Source: Azospirillum lipoferum 4B
GTDB lineage: Bacteria; Pseudomonadota; Alphaproteobacteria; Azospirillales; Azospirillaceae
Direction: 5' to 3'
Length of the DNA stretch: 64,000 bases
Assembly (NCBI RefSeq): GCF_000283655.1
Contig: NC_016622.1
Span: 2,616,501-2,680,500, forward strand
The notes below the pieces were generated by a model. The model was not told the DNA's origin and made no database searches. It was given only the letters and a program-made list of their open reading frames with translations. Below, piece after piece: positions 15,958 through 26,570 of this stretch. The translations under genes and the position numbers were made by a program. Within the stretch, counting starts at the first letter, position 1, and every line of letters begins with the position of its first letter.

Positions 15958-15984
15958 TATTACTCAATCACCGCAGCGGCGCGG

Positions 15985-17601
<1,617 letters not shown>

Positions 17602-18030
17602 GTGTTTTCCCGTATCGTGCTTGCGGCCTCGGCCGCACTGATGCTGACCGGCGGCGTTGCTCTGGCCCAGGACGTCATCCAGACCCGCAAGGCCGGGTTC
17701 GAGGACTACAAGAAGGCGATGGGCGAGATCAAGGACGCGGTGGGCAAGGGCGATCTGGCCGCCGTCGGTCCGGTGGCCGACCGCGTCGACGCCTTCGCCG
17801 CCAAGATCCCCGGCCTGTTCCCGCCCGGCTCCGACAAGGGCAAGACGGCGGCCAAGGAAGTGATCTGGGCGAATTTCCCGGACTTCACCGCCAAGGCACA
17901 GGATCTGCAGGCCTCCGCCAAGGCGCTGAAGGTCGCCGCCGCCTCGGGCGACAAGGCCGCGACGGGCAAGGCGTTCGGCGCCATGGCCGACAGCTGCAAG
18001 GCCTGCCACCAGCGCTACCGCTCCGAATAA
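17602..18030 (+). CDS. Periplasmic cytochrome c' (c-556 type)
   Basis: The 142-residue protein has a signal peptide (about 1-22, cut near ALAQ) and a four-helix bundle with the heme-binding motif CKACH close to the C-terminus, as in cytochromes c' and c-556. Class II cytochromes of this type act in periplasmic electron transfer or in binding NO and other gases. The start is GTG at 17602, preceded by GGAAGGGAT. It sits beside a di-heme peroxidase and a cytochrome b561 gene on the opposite strand, forming a redox group. Confidence 0.9.
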   Translation: MFSRIVLAASAALMLTGGVALAQDVIQTRKAGFEDYKKAMGEIKDAVGKGDLAAVGPVADRVDAFAAKIPGLFPPGSDKGKTAAKEVIWANFPDFTAKAQDLQASAKALKVAAASGDKAATGKAFGAMADSCKACHQRYRSE

Positions 18031-18045
18031 GCGGCAGCCCTTATG

Positions 18046-18085
18046 GAAAAGGCCCTTCCCCGCCGACGTGGGGAAGGGCCTTTTC
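18046..18085. terminator. Terminator between cytochrome c' and the di-heme peroxidase
   Basis: A perfect 16-bp stem, GAAAAGGCCCTTCCCC with its complement at 18070-18085, and an 8-base loop, with T/A runs on both outer edges. It separates convergent genes and can serve both directions. Confidence 0.85.
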
Positions 18086-18106
18086 TTTGGCGGAACGCTG
18101 CCTGAA

Positions 18107-18140
18107 TCCTTACTTGAACACGATTCCTTACTTGAACACG
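18107..18140. repeat. 16-bp tandem repeat at the 3' end of the peroxidase gene
   Basis: TCCTTACTTGAACACG occurs at 18107-18122 and 18125-18140. The second copy holds the stop codon and last codons (VFK) of the peroxidase gene; the first is an echo of it just outside the gene. A small slippage duplication is the simplest explanation. Confidence 0.75.
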
Positions 18141-19231
18141 GGCTGCGGCGTGGCCGGCGTGCTGGCCGGCAGCAGCGGATACTCGACGCGCGGCTGCTGG
18201 CCGGTCAGCGTCGTCAGGAAAGCGGTGATCTTGTCGATCTCCTGGTCGGACAGGGTGGCGCCGAGCTGGCTCGACCCCATCACCGCCACCGCCTGGCGCA
18301 GATCCCACACCTTGCCGGAATGGAAATAGGGGGCGGTCAGCGTGACGTTGCGCAGGGTGGGCGCGCGGAAGACATATTCGTCGTCGGCGGTCTTGGTGAC
18401 GGCGAAGCGGCCCTTGTCGCCCGGCGGCAGGATTTCCGCGCCCGGCTTGGCCACCACGCCGAAGGGGAAGTAATCGTGGCCGCCGACATTGACGCCGTTG
18501 TGGCAACCGGCGCAGCCCTTGTCGATGAACAGCTCCAGCCCGGCCTTCTGCGTGTCGGTCAGCGCGTCGGCCTTGCCCTCCAGATACTGGTCGAAGGGGG
18601 CGGCTGGGGTGGTCAGCGTCGCCTCGAACGCCTCGATCGCCATGGCGACATTGTCGAAGGTCACCGGATCCTTCTCGTTCGGGAAGGCGTCGGCGAACTT
18701 GGCCTTGTAGGTGGGGATGCTGTTCAGCACGGCCATCACACGGTCGGGCGTGCTGTTCATTTCGACGCCGGCCTGGATCGGACCCTTGGCCTGGGCCTTC
18801 AGGTCTTCCGCCCGGCCGTCCCAGAACTGGGCGACGTTCAGCACGGCGTTCAGCACGGTCGGCGCGTTGCGCGGCCCCTTCTGCCAGCCATGACCGACCG
18901 AGGTCTCCAGCCCGTCGACGCCGCCGAGCCCCAGATTGTGGCAGCTGTTGCACGAGAAGATGCCGCTGGCCGACAGGCGCGGATCGAAGAACAGCATCTT
19001 GCCGAGTTCGATCTTCTCGCGCGTGACCGCATTGTTGCGGATCGCCGGCAGGGTGGCGGGCAGCGGCTTGAACAGTTCGCGCGCACGGCCCATCAGGGCG
19101 TCGCCGGCTGCAGGGGGGTCGGCGGCCGGCGCCGTGCCGGCGGTTGCGGCAAGGATGCCCAGGGCGGCGGCGGTCGCAACCAGCAGGCCTTTCAGCGCTG
19201 CGGTCGGACGATGTCCGGATTGTGCGTGCAT
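18128..19231 (-). CDS. Di-heme cytochrome c peroxidase (CcpA/MauG family)
   Basis: The periplasmic enzyme reduces hydrogen peroxide with electrons from small c-type cytochromes. The 367-residue precursor has a signal peptide (about 1-37) and two heme-binding motifs, CNSCHNL (about 95) and CAGCHNG (about 240), as required. The surrounding motifs LGKMLFFDPRLSASG and FRAPTLRNVTLTAPYFHSG are typical of the family. The Pro-rich C-terminus is an extension. Its likely donor is the cytochrome c' encoded convergently or the membrane b561 nearby; this is inferred from position. Confidence 0.9.
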   Translation of the reverse strand: MHAQSGHRPTAALKGLLVATAAALGILAATAGTAPAADPPAAGDALMGRARELFKPLPATLPAIRNNAVTREKIELGKMLFFDPRLSASGIFSCNSCHNLGLGGVDGLETSVGHGWQKGPRNAPTVLNAVLNVAQFWDGRAEDLKAQAKGPIQAGVEMNSTPDRVMAVLNSIPTYKAKFADAFPNEKDPVTFDNVAMAIEAFEATLTTPAAPFDQYLEGKADALTDTQKAGLELFIDKGCAGCHNGVNVGGHDYFPFGVVAKPGAEILPPGDKGRFAVTKTADDEYVFRAPTLRNVTLTAPYFHSGKVWDLRQAVAVMGSSQLGATLSDQEIDKITAFLTTLTGQQPRVEYPLLPASTPATPQPVFK

Positions 19232-19450
19232 GGCTGGCTATCCCCCGGCGCGGCCGACATCCACCACAACCTTCGGCTTCAATCAGGCAAAGGCCGATCG
19301 ATCCCGGAAGTCGGGCCTGCGTCATTGGTTCGTTGAGGTTTGGCTGGGATCAATCTGGAGTCATTCTAGACAAGCAGGCGTCCAGCCATAGACGACGAGT
19401 TGTCGCACACAACCAATGACATATGTCCGCATCCGGGGGAGGAGGCGGGT

Positions 19451-20149
19451 TCAGCCGGCGGCGCGCAGCACCAGGAAGACCAGTCCGGCCGACGCGACCA
19501 GGATCGCCAGCGCCAATGCCGCAGGCGCCCGCCACGGCTCCGCCGTCGCGAGGCGGCCGGGCAGGCTCTTGCGGCCGGTCACCATCGGCCGGATCAGATT
19601 GTCCTTCTTGACCAGCAGATAGAAGAACACAGCCGCCACATGCAGCCCGACCAGCACGAAGATGCCGTTGGCCAGCAGGCGGTGGACCGTGCTCAGCGCC
19701 GCCACCGTGGCGCCGGAGGCCATCGGCACCAGCGGCCCGTCGACCAGGATATCGTCGCTGGTGAACAGGCCGCTCGACGCCTGGACCAGCAGGACCAGCA
19801 GCAGCGCCACCACCATCAGCGCGCCCAGCGGGTTGTGCCCCAGGGTGAAGGCGGCTTCCCCGCCCGCCCGCGACCGCCTCAGATAGTCCAGGATGGCGCC
19901 CGGCCCCTTCACGAAATCGGCGAAGCGTGCGGTCTGGCTGCCCACCACGCCCCAGGCCAGCCGGAACAGCACGAGAATTAGGACTGTTTCCCCCGCCAAC
20001 ATATGAATGGGAAGCATACCAAGCTCGGCCGACAGAATCGCGACAGCCACCGCTGCGACCAGCGCCCAATGAAACAGCCGGGTCGGCAGGTCCCAGACCC
20101 GAACCTCACGCCCATGTTTCTCCCGAGTCGCGGTATGACCACTTGCCAT
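19451..20149 (-). CDS. Cytochrome b561-type membrane protein
   Basis: The 232-residue integral membrane protein has four strong membrane segments and the heme-ligand histidines expected of the bacterial cytochrome b561/b6 family: LFHWALV in the first, HMLAGETV in the second, and HRLLANGIFVLVGLHVAAV near the fourth. It should move electrons across or within the inner membrane to periplasmic cytochromes. The C-terminus has an extra hydrophobic helix (ALALAILVASAGLVFLVL). The ATG at 20149 follows GAGGATCG. It may supply the cytochrome c'/peroxidase pair. Confidence 0.88.
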   Translation of the reverse strand: MASGHTATREKHGREVRVWDLPTRLFHWALVAAVAVAILSAELGMLPIHMLAGETVLILVLFRLAWGVVGSQTARFADFVKGPGAILDYLRRSRAGGEAAFTLGHNPLGALMVVALLLVLLVQASSGLFTSDDILVDGPLVPMASGATVAALSTVHRLLANGIFVLVGLHVAAVFFYLLVKKDNLIRPMVTGRKSLPGRLATAEPWRAPAALALAILVASAGLVFLVLRAAG

Positions 20150-20390
20150 CGCTCGATCCTCGCAGTGTTCGGCCGTAATTTCGGCGCTTGTCGTCTGCGG
20201 CAAAGGGACGGATTCTTTATCCTGATCCTGAGAATGCCGCAGTTCCGTGGTGGCATCGGTCGAATGGCCTGTCAACAGGCTTGAAGCGGCGCCCGGCCGG
20301 CGGATATGAGAATGCGACGCATCAGCCGGCCTGCCGGCGCAAAGACAGCCATAACTCCCCCTCACCCCCCGGTTACAAGGACCAAAGGCC

Positions 20391-20627
20391 ATGCCCGACA
20401 AACAGCTCCTCCACCTCGTGTTCGGCGGCGAACTCGTGCGTCCGGACTCGGACCAGTTCGTCGATCCGTCGAAGCTGCACATCGTCGGCATCTTCCCGAG
20501 CTATGAGGACGCCTACAAGGCATGGCGCGGCGCCACCGGCCAGACCATCGACGACGCCCACACCCGCTATTACATCGTCCACCTGCACCGCTTCCTCGAC
20601 CCGGCGGCGGACGATCACAAGCACTGA
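20391..20627 (+). CDS. DUF4170 family protein
   Basis: The 78-residue protein matches the short alphaproteobacterial DUF4170 pattern: LHLVFGGEL, then SKLHIVGIFPSYEDAYKAWRGA, then DDAHTRYYIVHLHRFLDP. The family is cytosolic, conserved and of unknown function. The C-terminal DDHKH is an additional charged end. AAGGACC precedes the ATG. Confidence 0.85.
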   Translation: MPDKQLLHLVFGGELVRPDSDQFVDPSKLHIVGIFPSYEDAYKAWRGATGQTIDDAHTRYYIVHLHRFLDPAADDHKH

Positions 20628-20703
20628 AGCCTGCGAACCGGCGCGCGGCGGGTGAGACCCTGGTGCAGGGAACCGCCCGCCGCACGGCGGCGTTGACCGG
20701 TCG

Positions 20704-21237
20704 ATGACCGTCTATTTCACCAGCGACACCCATTTCGGCCATGGCGGCGCCCGCGGGCGCTTCCGCCGCCCCTTCGACTCGACGGCCGAGATGGACGCGG
20801 CGATGGAGGCGAACTGGAACGCCACCGTCGGCCCCGGCGACGAGGTCTGGCACCTCGGGGACTTCGCCCTGCACATGCGGCCGGACGCCATGGCGGAGCT
20901 GCTCGGCCGGCTGAACGGCACCAAGCATCTGATCGCCGGCAACAACGACGGCCCGGCCACGCTGGCGCTGCCCGGCTGGGCCAGCGTGCAGCATTACGCC
21001 GAACTGACGCTGGACGGCGTCGATCTGGTGATGTGCCACTATGCCTTCCGCAGCTGGAACGGCATGCACCGCAAGGCGCTGAACCTGCACGGCCACAGCC
21101 ATGGCCAGTTGAAGCCGCAGCCGCGGCAGATCGATGTCGGCGTCGATGTGTGGAATTTCCGCCCCGTCACCCTCGCCGAACTGACCGTCCCGCGCCAGCG
21201 GCGCAAGAAGGCGCCCGAAGGCGAAACGCCCCCCTGA
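20704..21237 (+). CDS. Calcineurin-like metallophosphoesterase
   Basis: A 177-residue soluble hydrolase with the di-metal motifs of the family: DTHFGHGG (8-15), GDEVWHLGDF (about 40-50), GNND (about 80), CHYAF (about 110) and HGHSHG (about 130). It belongs to the short phage- and bacteria-type phosphoesterases; the substrate (phosphoester, nucleotide or protein) is not predictable. The Lys/Arg-rich C-terminus is an addition. ATG at 20704 is preceded by a GC-rich leader without an ideal ribosome site. Confidence 0.85.
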   Translation: MTVYFTSDTHFGHGGARGRFRRPFDSTAEMDAAMEANWNATVGPGDEVWHLGDFALHMRPDAMAELLGRLNGTKHLIAGNNDGPATLALPGWASVQHYAELTLDGVDLVMCHYAFRSWNGMHRKALNLHGHSHGQLKPQPRQIDVGVDVWNFRPVTLAELTVPRQRRKKAPEGETPP

Positions 21238-23607
21238 TCACGCGATCTGCCGCAGCCGTTCCGTCAGCAGCCCGCAGGCGGCGTCCGCCGGCACCGGGCG
21301 GCCGGTCAGCCAGCCCTGCACCTGGGTGCAGTTGTGGTGGCGCAGGAAATTGGCCTGCTCGGTCTTCTCCACCCCTTCGGCGACCACATGCAGGCCCAGC
21401 ATGTCGGCCATGGCGATGATGGTGGACACGATGCCGGCATCCTCGCGCTCGTTCGGCACGCCGTTGATGAAGGAGCGGTCGATCTTCAGCGTGGTGATCG
21501 GCAGCCGCTTCAGATAGCTCAAGCTGGAATGGCCGGTGCCGAAATCGTCCACCGCCACGCGGATGCCCATCGCCTTCAGCGCCGCCAGCACGCTCAGCGC
21601 ATGGTCGAGGTCCTGCATCACGGCACCCTCGGTGATCTCCAGCTCGATCAATCCGGGGGGCAGGCCATGGCGGTCGATGATGCGGCGGAAATCATCGGCG
21701 CTGCGGTTGCGCAGATGCTTGGGCGAGATGTTGACGGCGACCGGCACCGGCTCCATGCCCGCATCCAGCCACTCGCGCATCTGCCGGCAGGCCTCGTCCA
21801 GCACCCAGTCGCCGAGCGGAACGATGAAGCCGGTCTCCTCCGCCACGGGAATGAACTCGCCGGGCGGGATCATCGTTGCCCGCTCCGGCCCCTGCCCCGG
21901 CTTTTCCCAGCGCAGCAGCGCCTCGAACCCCTCCAGCGAGAAGTCGATCAACGACACCTTCGGCTGGTAATGCAGGCGGAACTGCTTCAGCGCCAGCGCC
22001 GCGCGCAGGTCGCCGTCCAGCGCCAGCTGGCGCCGCGCCTGTTCGGCCAGCTCGGGGCGGAAGAAGGCATGGCGGCGACCGCCCATCCGCTTGGCGGCAT
22101 AAAGCGCCGTCTCGGCGGCGCGCAGCAACGCCTGTGGGTCCATGACGTCAGCCGCCGCGTTCCAGCCCGCAGCCCCCGCCAGATCGTCGGGGTAGACGGC
22201 GATGCCCACCGCCGGACGGACATAATGCTCGCAGCCCGGCAGCGTCACCGGAGCGTCGAAGGAATCGAGGATGCGTTCGGCGATGGCCGCAGCCTCCTGG
22301 GCGCCGCGGATATCCTCGACGATCACGGCGAAATCGTCGGTGCCGATGCGGCCGACCGGATCGTCCGGGCGGACGGCGGCGGCCATCCGCCGCGCCACCT
22401 CCTGCAGCAGCGCATCGCCGGCCTGATGGCCCAGCGTGTCGGTGATCAGCTTGAAGCGCGACAGGTCCAGGCACAGCACGGCGAAGGGGCGGCGGTCGCG
22501 ATGGCTGCGCTCCACCGCCTTTTCCAGCCGCGACTCGATCATCGCCCGGTTGGGCAGGCCGGTCAGCCGGTCGCGGGTGGCCAGCCGAATCAGCTCGCGT
22601 TCGTGCCGCAGCCGGTCGGTCACGTCGGCCAGCGCGCAGACGAAACCACGCCGCCCCCGCACCACCAGCGGCGAGACGCTGAGCGAGGCGTCGATGCGGC
22701 CGCCCTCTCCGGGCCGTTCGATCCCCAGCGCCTGCTCCCGCACCGGCGCCGCCGTCTCCGCGTCACCGGCCATGGCGGCCAGCAGTGACTCGATCCGGGC
22801 GCGGTCGGGGGCGGCGAACAGGCTGGACAGCGGACGCCCGCGCAGCTTTTCGGCAGGTACGCCGAGCAGGGCGACGGCGGCGGGATTGTGCTCCTCGATC
22901 CGGCCGCGGGCATCGACCAGCAGGATCGCCTCGCTGACATTGTTCATGATGCCGGCCAGCCGCTCGTCCCGTTCGATCAGGGCGATGGCGGCACGGCGGA
23001 AGAACTCCATGGCGCGGGCCATCGCGCCGAATTCGTCGCGACGCTCGCGGCCGGGAATGTCGATGTCGGTCCGCCCCTCCGTCAGCTGGCGCATGCGGTC
23101 GGACAGGATTTCCAGCGGGCCGACGACATGCTGCGACAGGAACAGCGATCCGGGCCAGCTCAGCACCAGCAACACCGCCAGGAACAGCAGGAATCCCGAC
23201 GCCTCCATCAGGAAGGCGCGGTCGAGATCGCCGACATCGCCGGCAGCGGCGATGGCCCAGCCCCATGGTTCGAACCGGCCTTCGGCCGTCACGGAGCGAT
23301 CCATCGGCGGCCAGCCGGGCCGAACGACGCCGTCCGTGAAAATCGTGACGTGGAAAGGCTTGGCCGCCAGCGCCCGCAGGGCCGTCTGCGCCCGGTCGCG
23401 CGCCTCCTCGGCCGACATGGCGCCCGACGCGGCCGACCGGTCCAGGTCGCGCAGAAGCCCGCCCGCGGACTCCACCAGCGCGGCTGCGACCCGTTCGCGT
23501 TCGGCGATCATGCCCTGGCGCAACAGGTAGAGCGCCGGGATCGCCGCCATCAGGCAGCCGATCAGGCCGATCCAGGTCAGCCAGCGAATCTTGCGGCGCA
23601 GCGTCAT
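21238..23607 (-). CDS. Membrane PAS-GGDEF-EAL cyclic-di-GMP signalling protein
   Basis: A 789-residue inner-membrane protein. N-terminal membrane segments at about 7-28 and 130-155 enclose a periplasmic sensor. A HAMP-like segment, a PAS domain (about 210-300), a GGDEF domain and an EAL domain follow. The diguanylate-cyclase motif reads GTDDF instead of GG(D/E)EF, so cyclase activity is doubtful. The EAL motif is intact (FEALLRW), as are DDFGTGHSSLSYL and the downstream EGVE, which suggests a phosphodiesterase. It should lower cyclic-di-GMP in response to a periplasmic signal. A perfect palindrome lies 22 bases upstream of the ATG. Confidence 0.92.
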   Translation of the reverse strand: MTLRRKIRWLTWIGLIGCLMAAIPALYLLRQGMIAERERVAAALVESAGGLLRDLDRSAASGAMSAEEARDRAQTALRALAAKPFHVTIFTDGVVRPGWPPMDRSVTAEGRFEPWGWAIAAAGDVGDLDRAFLMEASGFLLFLAVLLVLSWPGSLFLSQHVVGPLEILSDRMRQLTEGRTDIDIPGRERRDEFGAMARAMEFFRRAAIALIERDERLAGIMNNVSEAILLVDARGRIEEHNPAAVALLGVPAEKLRGRPLSSLFAAPDRARIESLLAAMAGDAETAAPVREQALGIERPGEGGRIDASLSVSPLVVRGRRGFVCALADVTDRLRHERELIRLATRDRLTGLPNRAMIESRLEKAVERSHRDRRPFAVLCLDLSRFKLITDTLGHQAGDALLQEVARRMAAAVRPDDPVGRIGTDDFAVIVEDIRGAQEAAAIAERILDSFDAPVTLPGCEHYVRPAVGIAVYPDDLAGAAGWNAAADVMDPQALLRAAETALYAAKRMGGRRHAFFRPELAEQARRQLALDGDLRAALALKQFRLHYQPKVSLIDFSLEGFEALLRWEKPGQGPERATMIPPGEFIPVAEETGFIVPLGDWVLDEACRQMREWLDAGMEPVPVAVNISPKHLRNRSADDFRRIIDRHGLPPGLIELEITEGAVMQDLDHALSVLAALKAMGIRVAVDDFGTGHSSLSYLKRLPITTLKIDRSFINGVPNEREDAGIVSTIIAMADMLGLHVVAEGVEKTEQANFLRHHNCTQVQGWLTGRPVPADAACGLLTERLRQIA

Positions 23608-23907
23608 CGTGCCTGGCGTCGCTCTCTTATCCGTTACGATAACGGATGGTTAGTCGTTTTGGGAAAGTGACGACTTCGTTTCAATCGTGCAATTTAATTT
23701 TTACTTCGCACGCGCAACAGACGGCCGTCCAATCGATACGAAGGTTGCAGACTGCGGCGCTTTGCCTCGCCTGAAGCTTTCTTAGCGATTACAGGCAGCG
23801 ATGTTTCAAGCAGACTTGCCCGGCCGTATCTTCCACCGAAGCGGAAAGGCCTGCCGGGCAAGGGCGATCGATGTTGAGTGTCAGAGCTTTACCGCATCCG
23901 ACCTGCC
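23608..23907. other. Non-coding gap upstream of the GGDEF/EAL gene
   Basis: Holds the operator-like palindrome at 23629-23647 and an AT-rich stretch (about 23660-23720) likely to contain the promoter. No major capsid gene, which normally follows a phage scaffold gene, is present in the remainder. Confidence 0.55.
23629..23647 (-). promoter_or_regulatory. Operator-like palindrome before the GGDEF/EAL gene
   Basis: ATCCGTTA (23629-23636), CGA, TAACGGAT (23640-23647): perfect 8-bp arms and a 3-base centre, 22 bases upstream of the start codon. Size and placement suit a dimeric repressor. The cognate regulator is unknown. Confidence 0.5.
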
Positions 23908-24708
23908 TCAGCCCTGGCTGGGATAGAGCCGCTGGAAGCCGTCGGTGACGCGGGCGATCACCGCCGGGTCGCGGTCGCGCCAATAGCGGGGGTCACGCAT
24001 CAGGGTGCGCAGTTCGGCCTCGCCATCCCCGCCGCCGGGGCGGGATCCCGCCATCGACAGGGCGGACGGCTCGCTGCCGGTCATCATCGAATAGAGCGCC
24101 ATGACACCTTCGTAGGAGGTCGCCAGCCCTTCGACCGCGGCCGGCGGCAGAGTCTTGCCGGCCCAGGCCAGCAGTTGCCGCGACACCTCGCGCCAGCGCT
24201 CCTCGCCGCCGAACCGGGCGACCAGCCGTTCGACCTCGCGTTCCGCCTGGAACTCGGCAGCGACGGTCTGGATCAGCGGGACCATCCGCTCGGCCGCGAG
24301 GTCGTACAGAAGCTGCGCCTGCGCCGGGGTGTAGCCGGCCTCGAACAGGCGGCCGTTGATCTCCGGGTCCGGCTGGAACAGCCCATGGTCGCAGGCGATG
24401 CAATAGCCCTCCGCCGACTCCGGCGCGCCCAGCAGGCGACGAAGCTGCACCGGATCGAGGCTGGACAAATCGAGGCTGGCCGGATCGAAGGACGCGGGGT
24501 CGGGAGGCGCCACGGCCGACTCGGCCGGCTGCTGCTGCTGGGATTGGGAAAGCCGGTGCTCCAGCTCCAGATAGGATTTCAGCAGCGCCTCGACGCGCAG
24601 CGCGCCGGTCTTGGGATCGCGGAACTTCTCGGGGATCGGCAGCGGCGGAACCGCATCGGCAGCGGGTGCGGCGGCGGATGCCTCGGTCAGCAGAGTGTCG
24701 GCCATCAT
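23908..24708 (-). CDS. Phage capsid scaffold-type protein
   Basis: The 266-residue protein fits phage head-assembly scaffolds: an acidic, Pro/Ala-rich N-terminus with IPEKFRDPKTGALRVEALLKSYLELE (about 25-50), a Gln-rich linker, and a long helical region. In podoviral head modules the scaffold follows the portal, and here it lies downstream of the portal and Bbp19-like genes, which supports the call. An ATG at 24708 is preceded by AGGAG; a TTG one codon earlier is possible. It would guide shell assembly and then be lost, but no capsid gene is present here. Confidence 0.65.
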   Translation of the reverse strand: MMADTLLTEASAAAPAADAVPPLPIPEKFRDPKTGALRVEALLKSYLELEHRLSQSQQQQPAESAVAPPDPASFDPASLDLSSLDPVQLRRLLGAPESAEGYCIACDHGLFQPDPEINGRLFEAGYTPAQAQLLYDLAAERMVPLIQTVAAEFQAEREVERLVARFGGEERWREVSRQLLAWAGKTLPPAAVEGLATSYEGVMALYSMMTGSEPSALSMAGSRPGGGDGEAELRTLMRDPRYWRDRDPAVIARVTDGFQRLYPSQG

Positions 24709-24751
24709 CAACTCCTGCAGGATAGGGAAAGGGGGAAGGGCATGCCGCCGG

Positions 24752-25036
24752 TCAGCCCGCCCGCCCGCGCGCGATCAGCGCGAGGATGGTGGCGACCAGC
24801 TGGCGCTGTCCTTCGAGGTGGCGCAGGGCGGCCTCCGGCGCGTCGGGTCCCAGCGCGCGGTCGAGCGTCATCGCCCGCAGCACCGCCAGCACCCGCGCAC
24901 CGTCGCCGCCGGCGAAGCAGCGGGCGAAGCTGGGCGCCGGATCGGTCCCGGCCGCCGCGGCGGGGATTGGACCGGCCGGGGGCGGCGTCTCCAGCCAATC
25001 CCAGCCGGCCCGTTCGACCATCGGCGGCTCAGCCAT
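24752..25036 (-). CDS. Bbp19-like small phage protein
   Basis: The 94-residue product carries the pattern FARCFAGGDGARVLAVLRAMTLDRALGPDAPEAALRHLEGQRQLVATI, seen in the phage Bbp19-like family of unknown function found next to portal genes. The start is ATG at 25036, which overlaps the portal stop codon, so translation is coupled. An upstream in-frame start exists but would run further into the portal gene. Confidence 0.65.
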   Translation of the reverse strand: MAEPPMVERAGWDWLETPPPAGPIPAAAAGTDPAPSFARCFAGGDGARVLAVLRAMTLDRALGPDAPEAALRHLEGQRQLVATILALIARGRAG

Positions 25037-26570
25037 TGGGGACCCCGGCATTGGACAACTCGGCATCCGGGGTCGCCCCGGTCTCCGCCCGCATCAGCTT
25101 GGCCGGCACGCCGAAGGCCTCGCCCAGCCAGCGGGCGGTCGCCGCCGCGTCGACGGCGGTCTCGGCCTCCGGCCCCAGCGCCTTGACGCTGTCCAGCCAG
25201 CGCAGCGCCGCCTGGACGTCGCGCTGCGCCTGCGCCTGCGCCAGCGGGGAGCGGTGCTGCAACTCCACCAGACGGCCATCCACGGTGATGTCGGGGATCT
25301 CGCCGCGCCGGCGCAGGATCGCCACCGCCCGCAGCAGAAGCGGCGTCATCAGCTCCGCCTGCAGCCGGCCATAGGTGGCGCCGAGCAGCCGGGCCATCTC
25401 CACCGAGCGTTCCAGCACCTCGGTCGCAGTCATGCGCGCCGACTCCACCGGCCCCAGCCGGTCGATCAGCAGCGCGTGGCGGATGCGCCCGCGCAGGTCG
25501 TCCAGCACCAGCTGCGACACGTCGAACCGGCCGGGATTGGCCAGCGGCGTCAGCCCGGCCGACCCCATCGCCTTCGGGATGATGGTGCCGGGCACCAGCC
25601 GGACGGTGGCGGGATTCAGCACCCCGTCATCCTCCGCCTGCCAGATGCCGGTGACGGCGATGGAGGCGTTCTTCAGCACCAGCTCCACCACCTTGTTGGC
25701 GGTCTTGATGTCGGGCAGCGCCTTCATCACCGGCGAGCGGCCATAGGTCTCCCCCGGCGCCTTCAGCCAGCGGAAATTGACGAAGGGCGACTGGGCGAAG
25801 CGCCCCTGCGCCAGCCAGGACGGCTCGGCCAGCCCGCTGTCCAGCACCACCGCCCAGCGATAGGCCGTGCCGTCGGGCAGCACCGCTTCGACCAGCGGGA
25901 AGCGGCTGTCGGGTTCGTCGGCCGCTTGTTTGCGCAGCTCGTCGGGCAGCTCCGCACCGGGAAAGCGCTGGAGGATTTGGGCCAGCGTCGCCTCGCTGCG
26001 GCGGAAGGTGGCGTCGAGCCGGCCGTCCGGCCCCTCCTCCAGCACCGCTTCGGCCAGCGGCACGGCGGTGAAGCGCAGGCTGGACGGCGCGCCGGGTGCG
26101 GCCTCCTCCATCAGGAGGCTGGCGGTGCCGACGGTGACGAGGTCGAGGAAGGCCTGATGCACCTCCACCGCGAAGTTGGAGCGGTCGAAATGGGCCTGCA
26201 CGATCCCGGCGGCCCGGTCGAGCAGCGGAGCGATGCGGTCGCGCTCCGCCCCCACCAGTGCCGGACCGGGCTGGAAGCCGAACCAGCGCGACCAGGGCGG
26301 CGTCAGCTCCGACAGCAGGCTGGCGGCCAGCTGTTCCACCGCATCGGGGGCGGTGCCGTCGAACAGGCGGTCGACGCGCCGCTCGCCCGGCGTTCCGTCG
26401 CCGCGGAAGGGCCGGCCGTTGGGCAGCGCATGGTCGTAGCAATCCTGCCAGTGGCTTTCCCAAACGGCCCGGCGTTCGCGGGCGGCGCGGTAACGCTCCA
26501 GCAGGGCCTCCGGCTCCGACAGGTCCTTAGACCTGCCTGCGGCGGGTTTCACGGCTGCGGATGCGGGCAT
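25029..26570 (-). CDS. Phage portal (head-to-tail connector) protein
   Basis: The 513-residue product matches the podoviral head-tail connector family: LLERYRAARERRAVWESHWQDCYDHALP (about 22-50), RLFDGTAPDAVEQLAASLLSELTPPWSRWFGF (about 65-100), then long helical and beta regions with GRSPVMKALPDIKTANKVVELVLKNASIAVTG. Portals form the 12-subunit ring at one capsid vertex through which DNA is pumped. The length is normal, so the gene is intact. The ATG at 26570 follows GGAGG. No terminase, capsid or tail genes lie in the window, so the module is incomplete. Confidence 0.85.
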   Translation of the reverse strand: MPASAAVKPAAGRSKDLSEPEALLERYRAARERRAVWESHWQDCYDHALPNGRPFRGDGTPGERRVDRLFDGTAPDAVEQLAASLLSELTPPWSRWFGFQPGPALVGAERDRIAPLLDRAAGIVQAHFDRSNFAVEVHQAFLDLVTVGTASLLMEEAAPGAPSSLRFTAVPLAEAVLEEGPDGRLDATFRRSEATLAQILQRFPGAELPDELRKQAADEPDSRFPLVEAVLPDGTAYRWAVVLDSGLAEPSWLAQGRFAQSPFVNFRWLKAPGETYGRSPVMKALPDIKTANKVVELVLKNASIAVTGIWQAEDDGVLNPATVRLVPGTIIPKAMGSAGLTPLANPGRFDVSQLVLDDLRGRIRHALLIDRLGPVESARMTATEVLERSVEMARLLGATYGRLQAELMTPLLLRAVAILRRRGEIPDITVDGRLVELQHRSPLAQAQAQRDVQAALRWLDSVKALGPEAETAVDAAATARWLGEAFGVPAKLMRAETGATPDAELSNAGVPNG

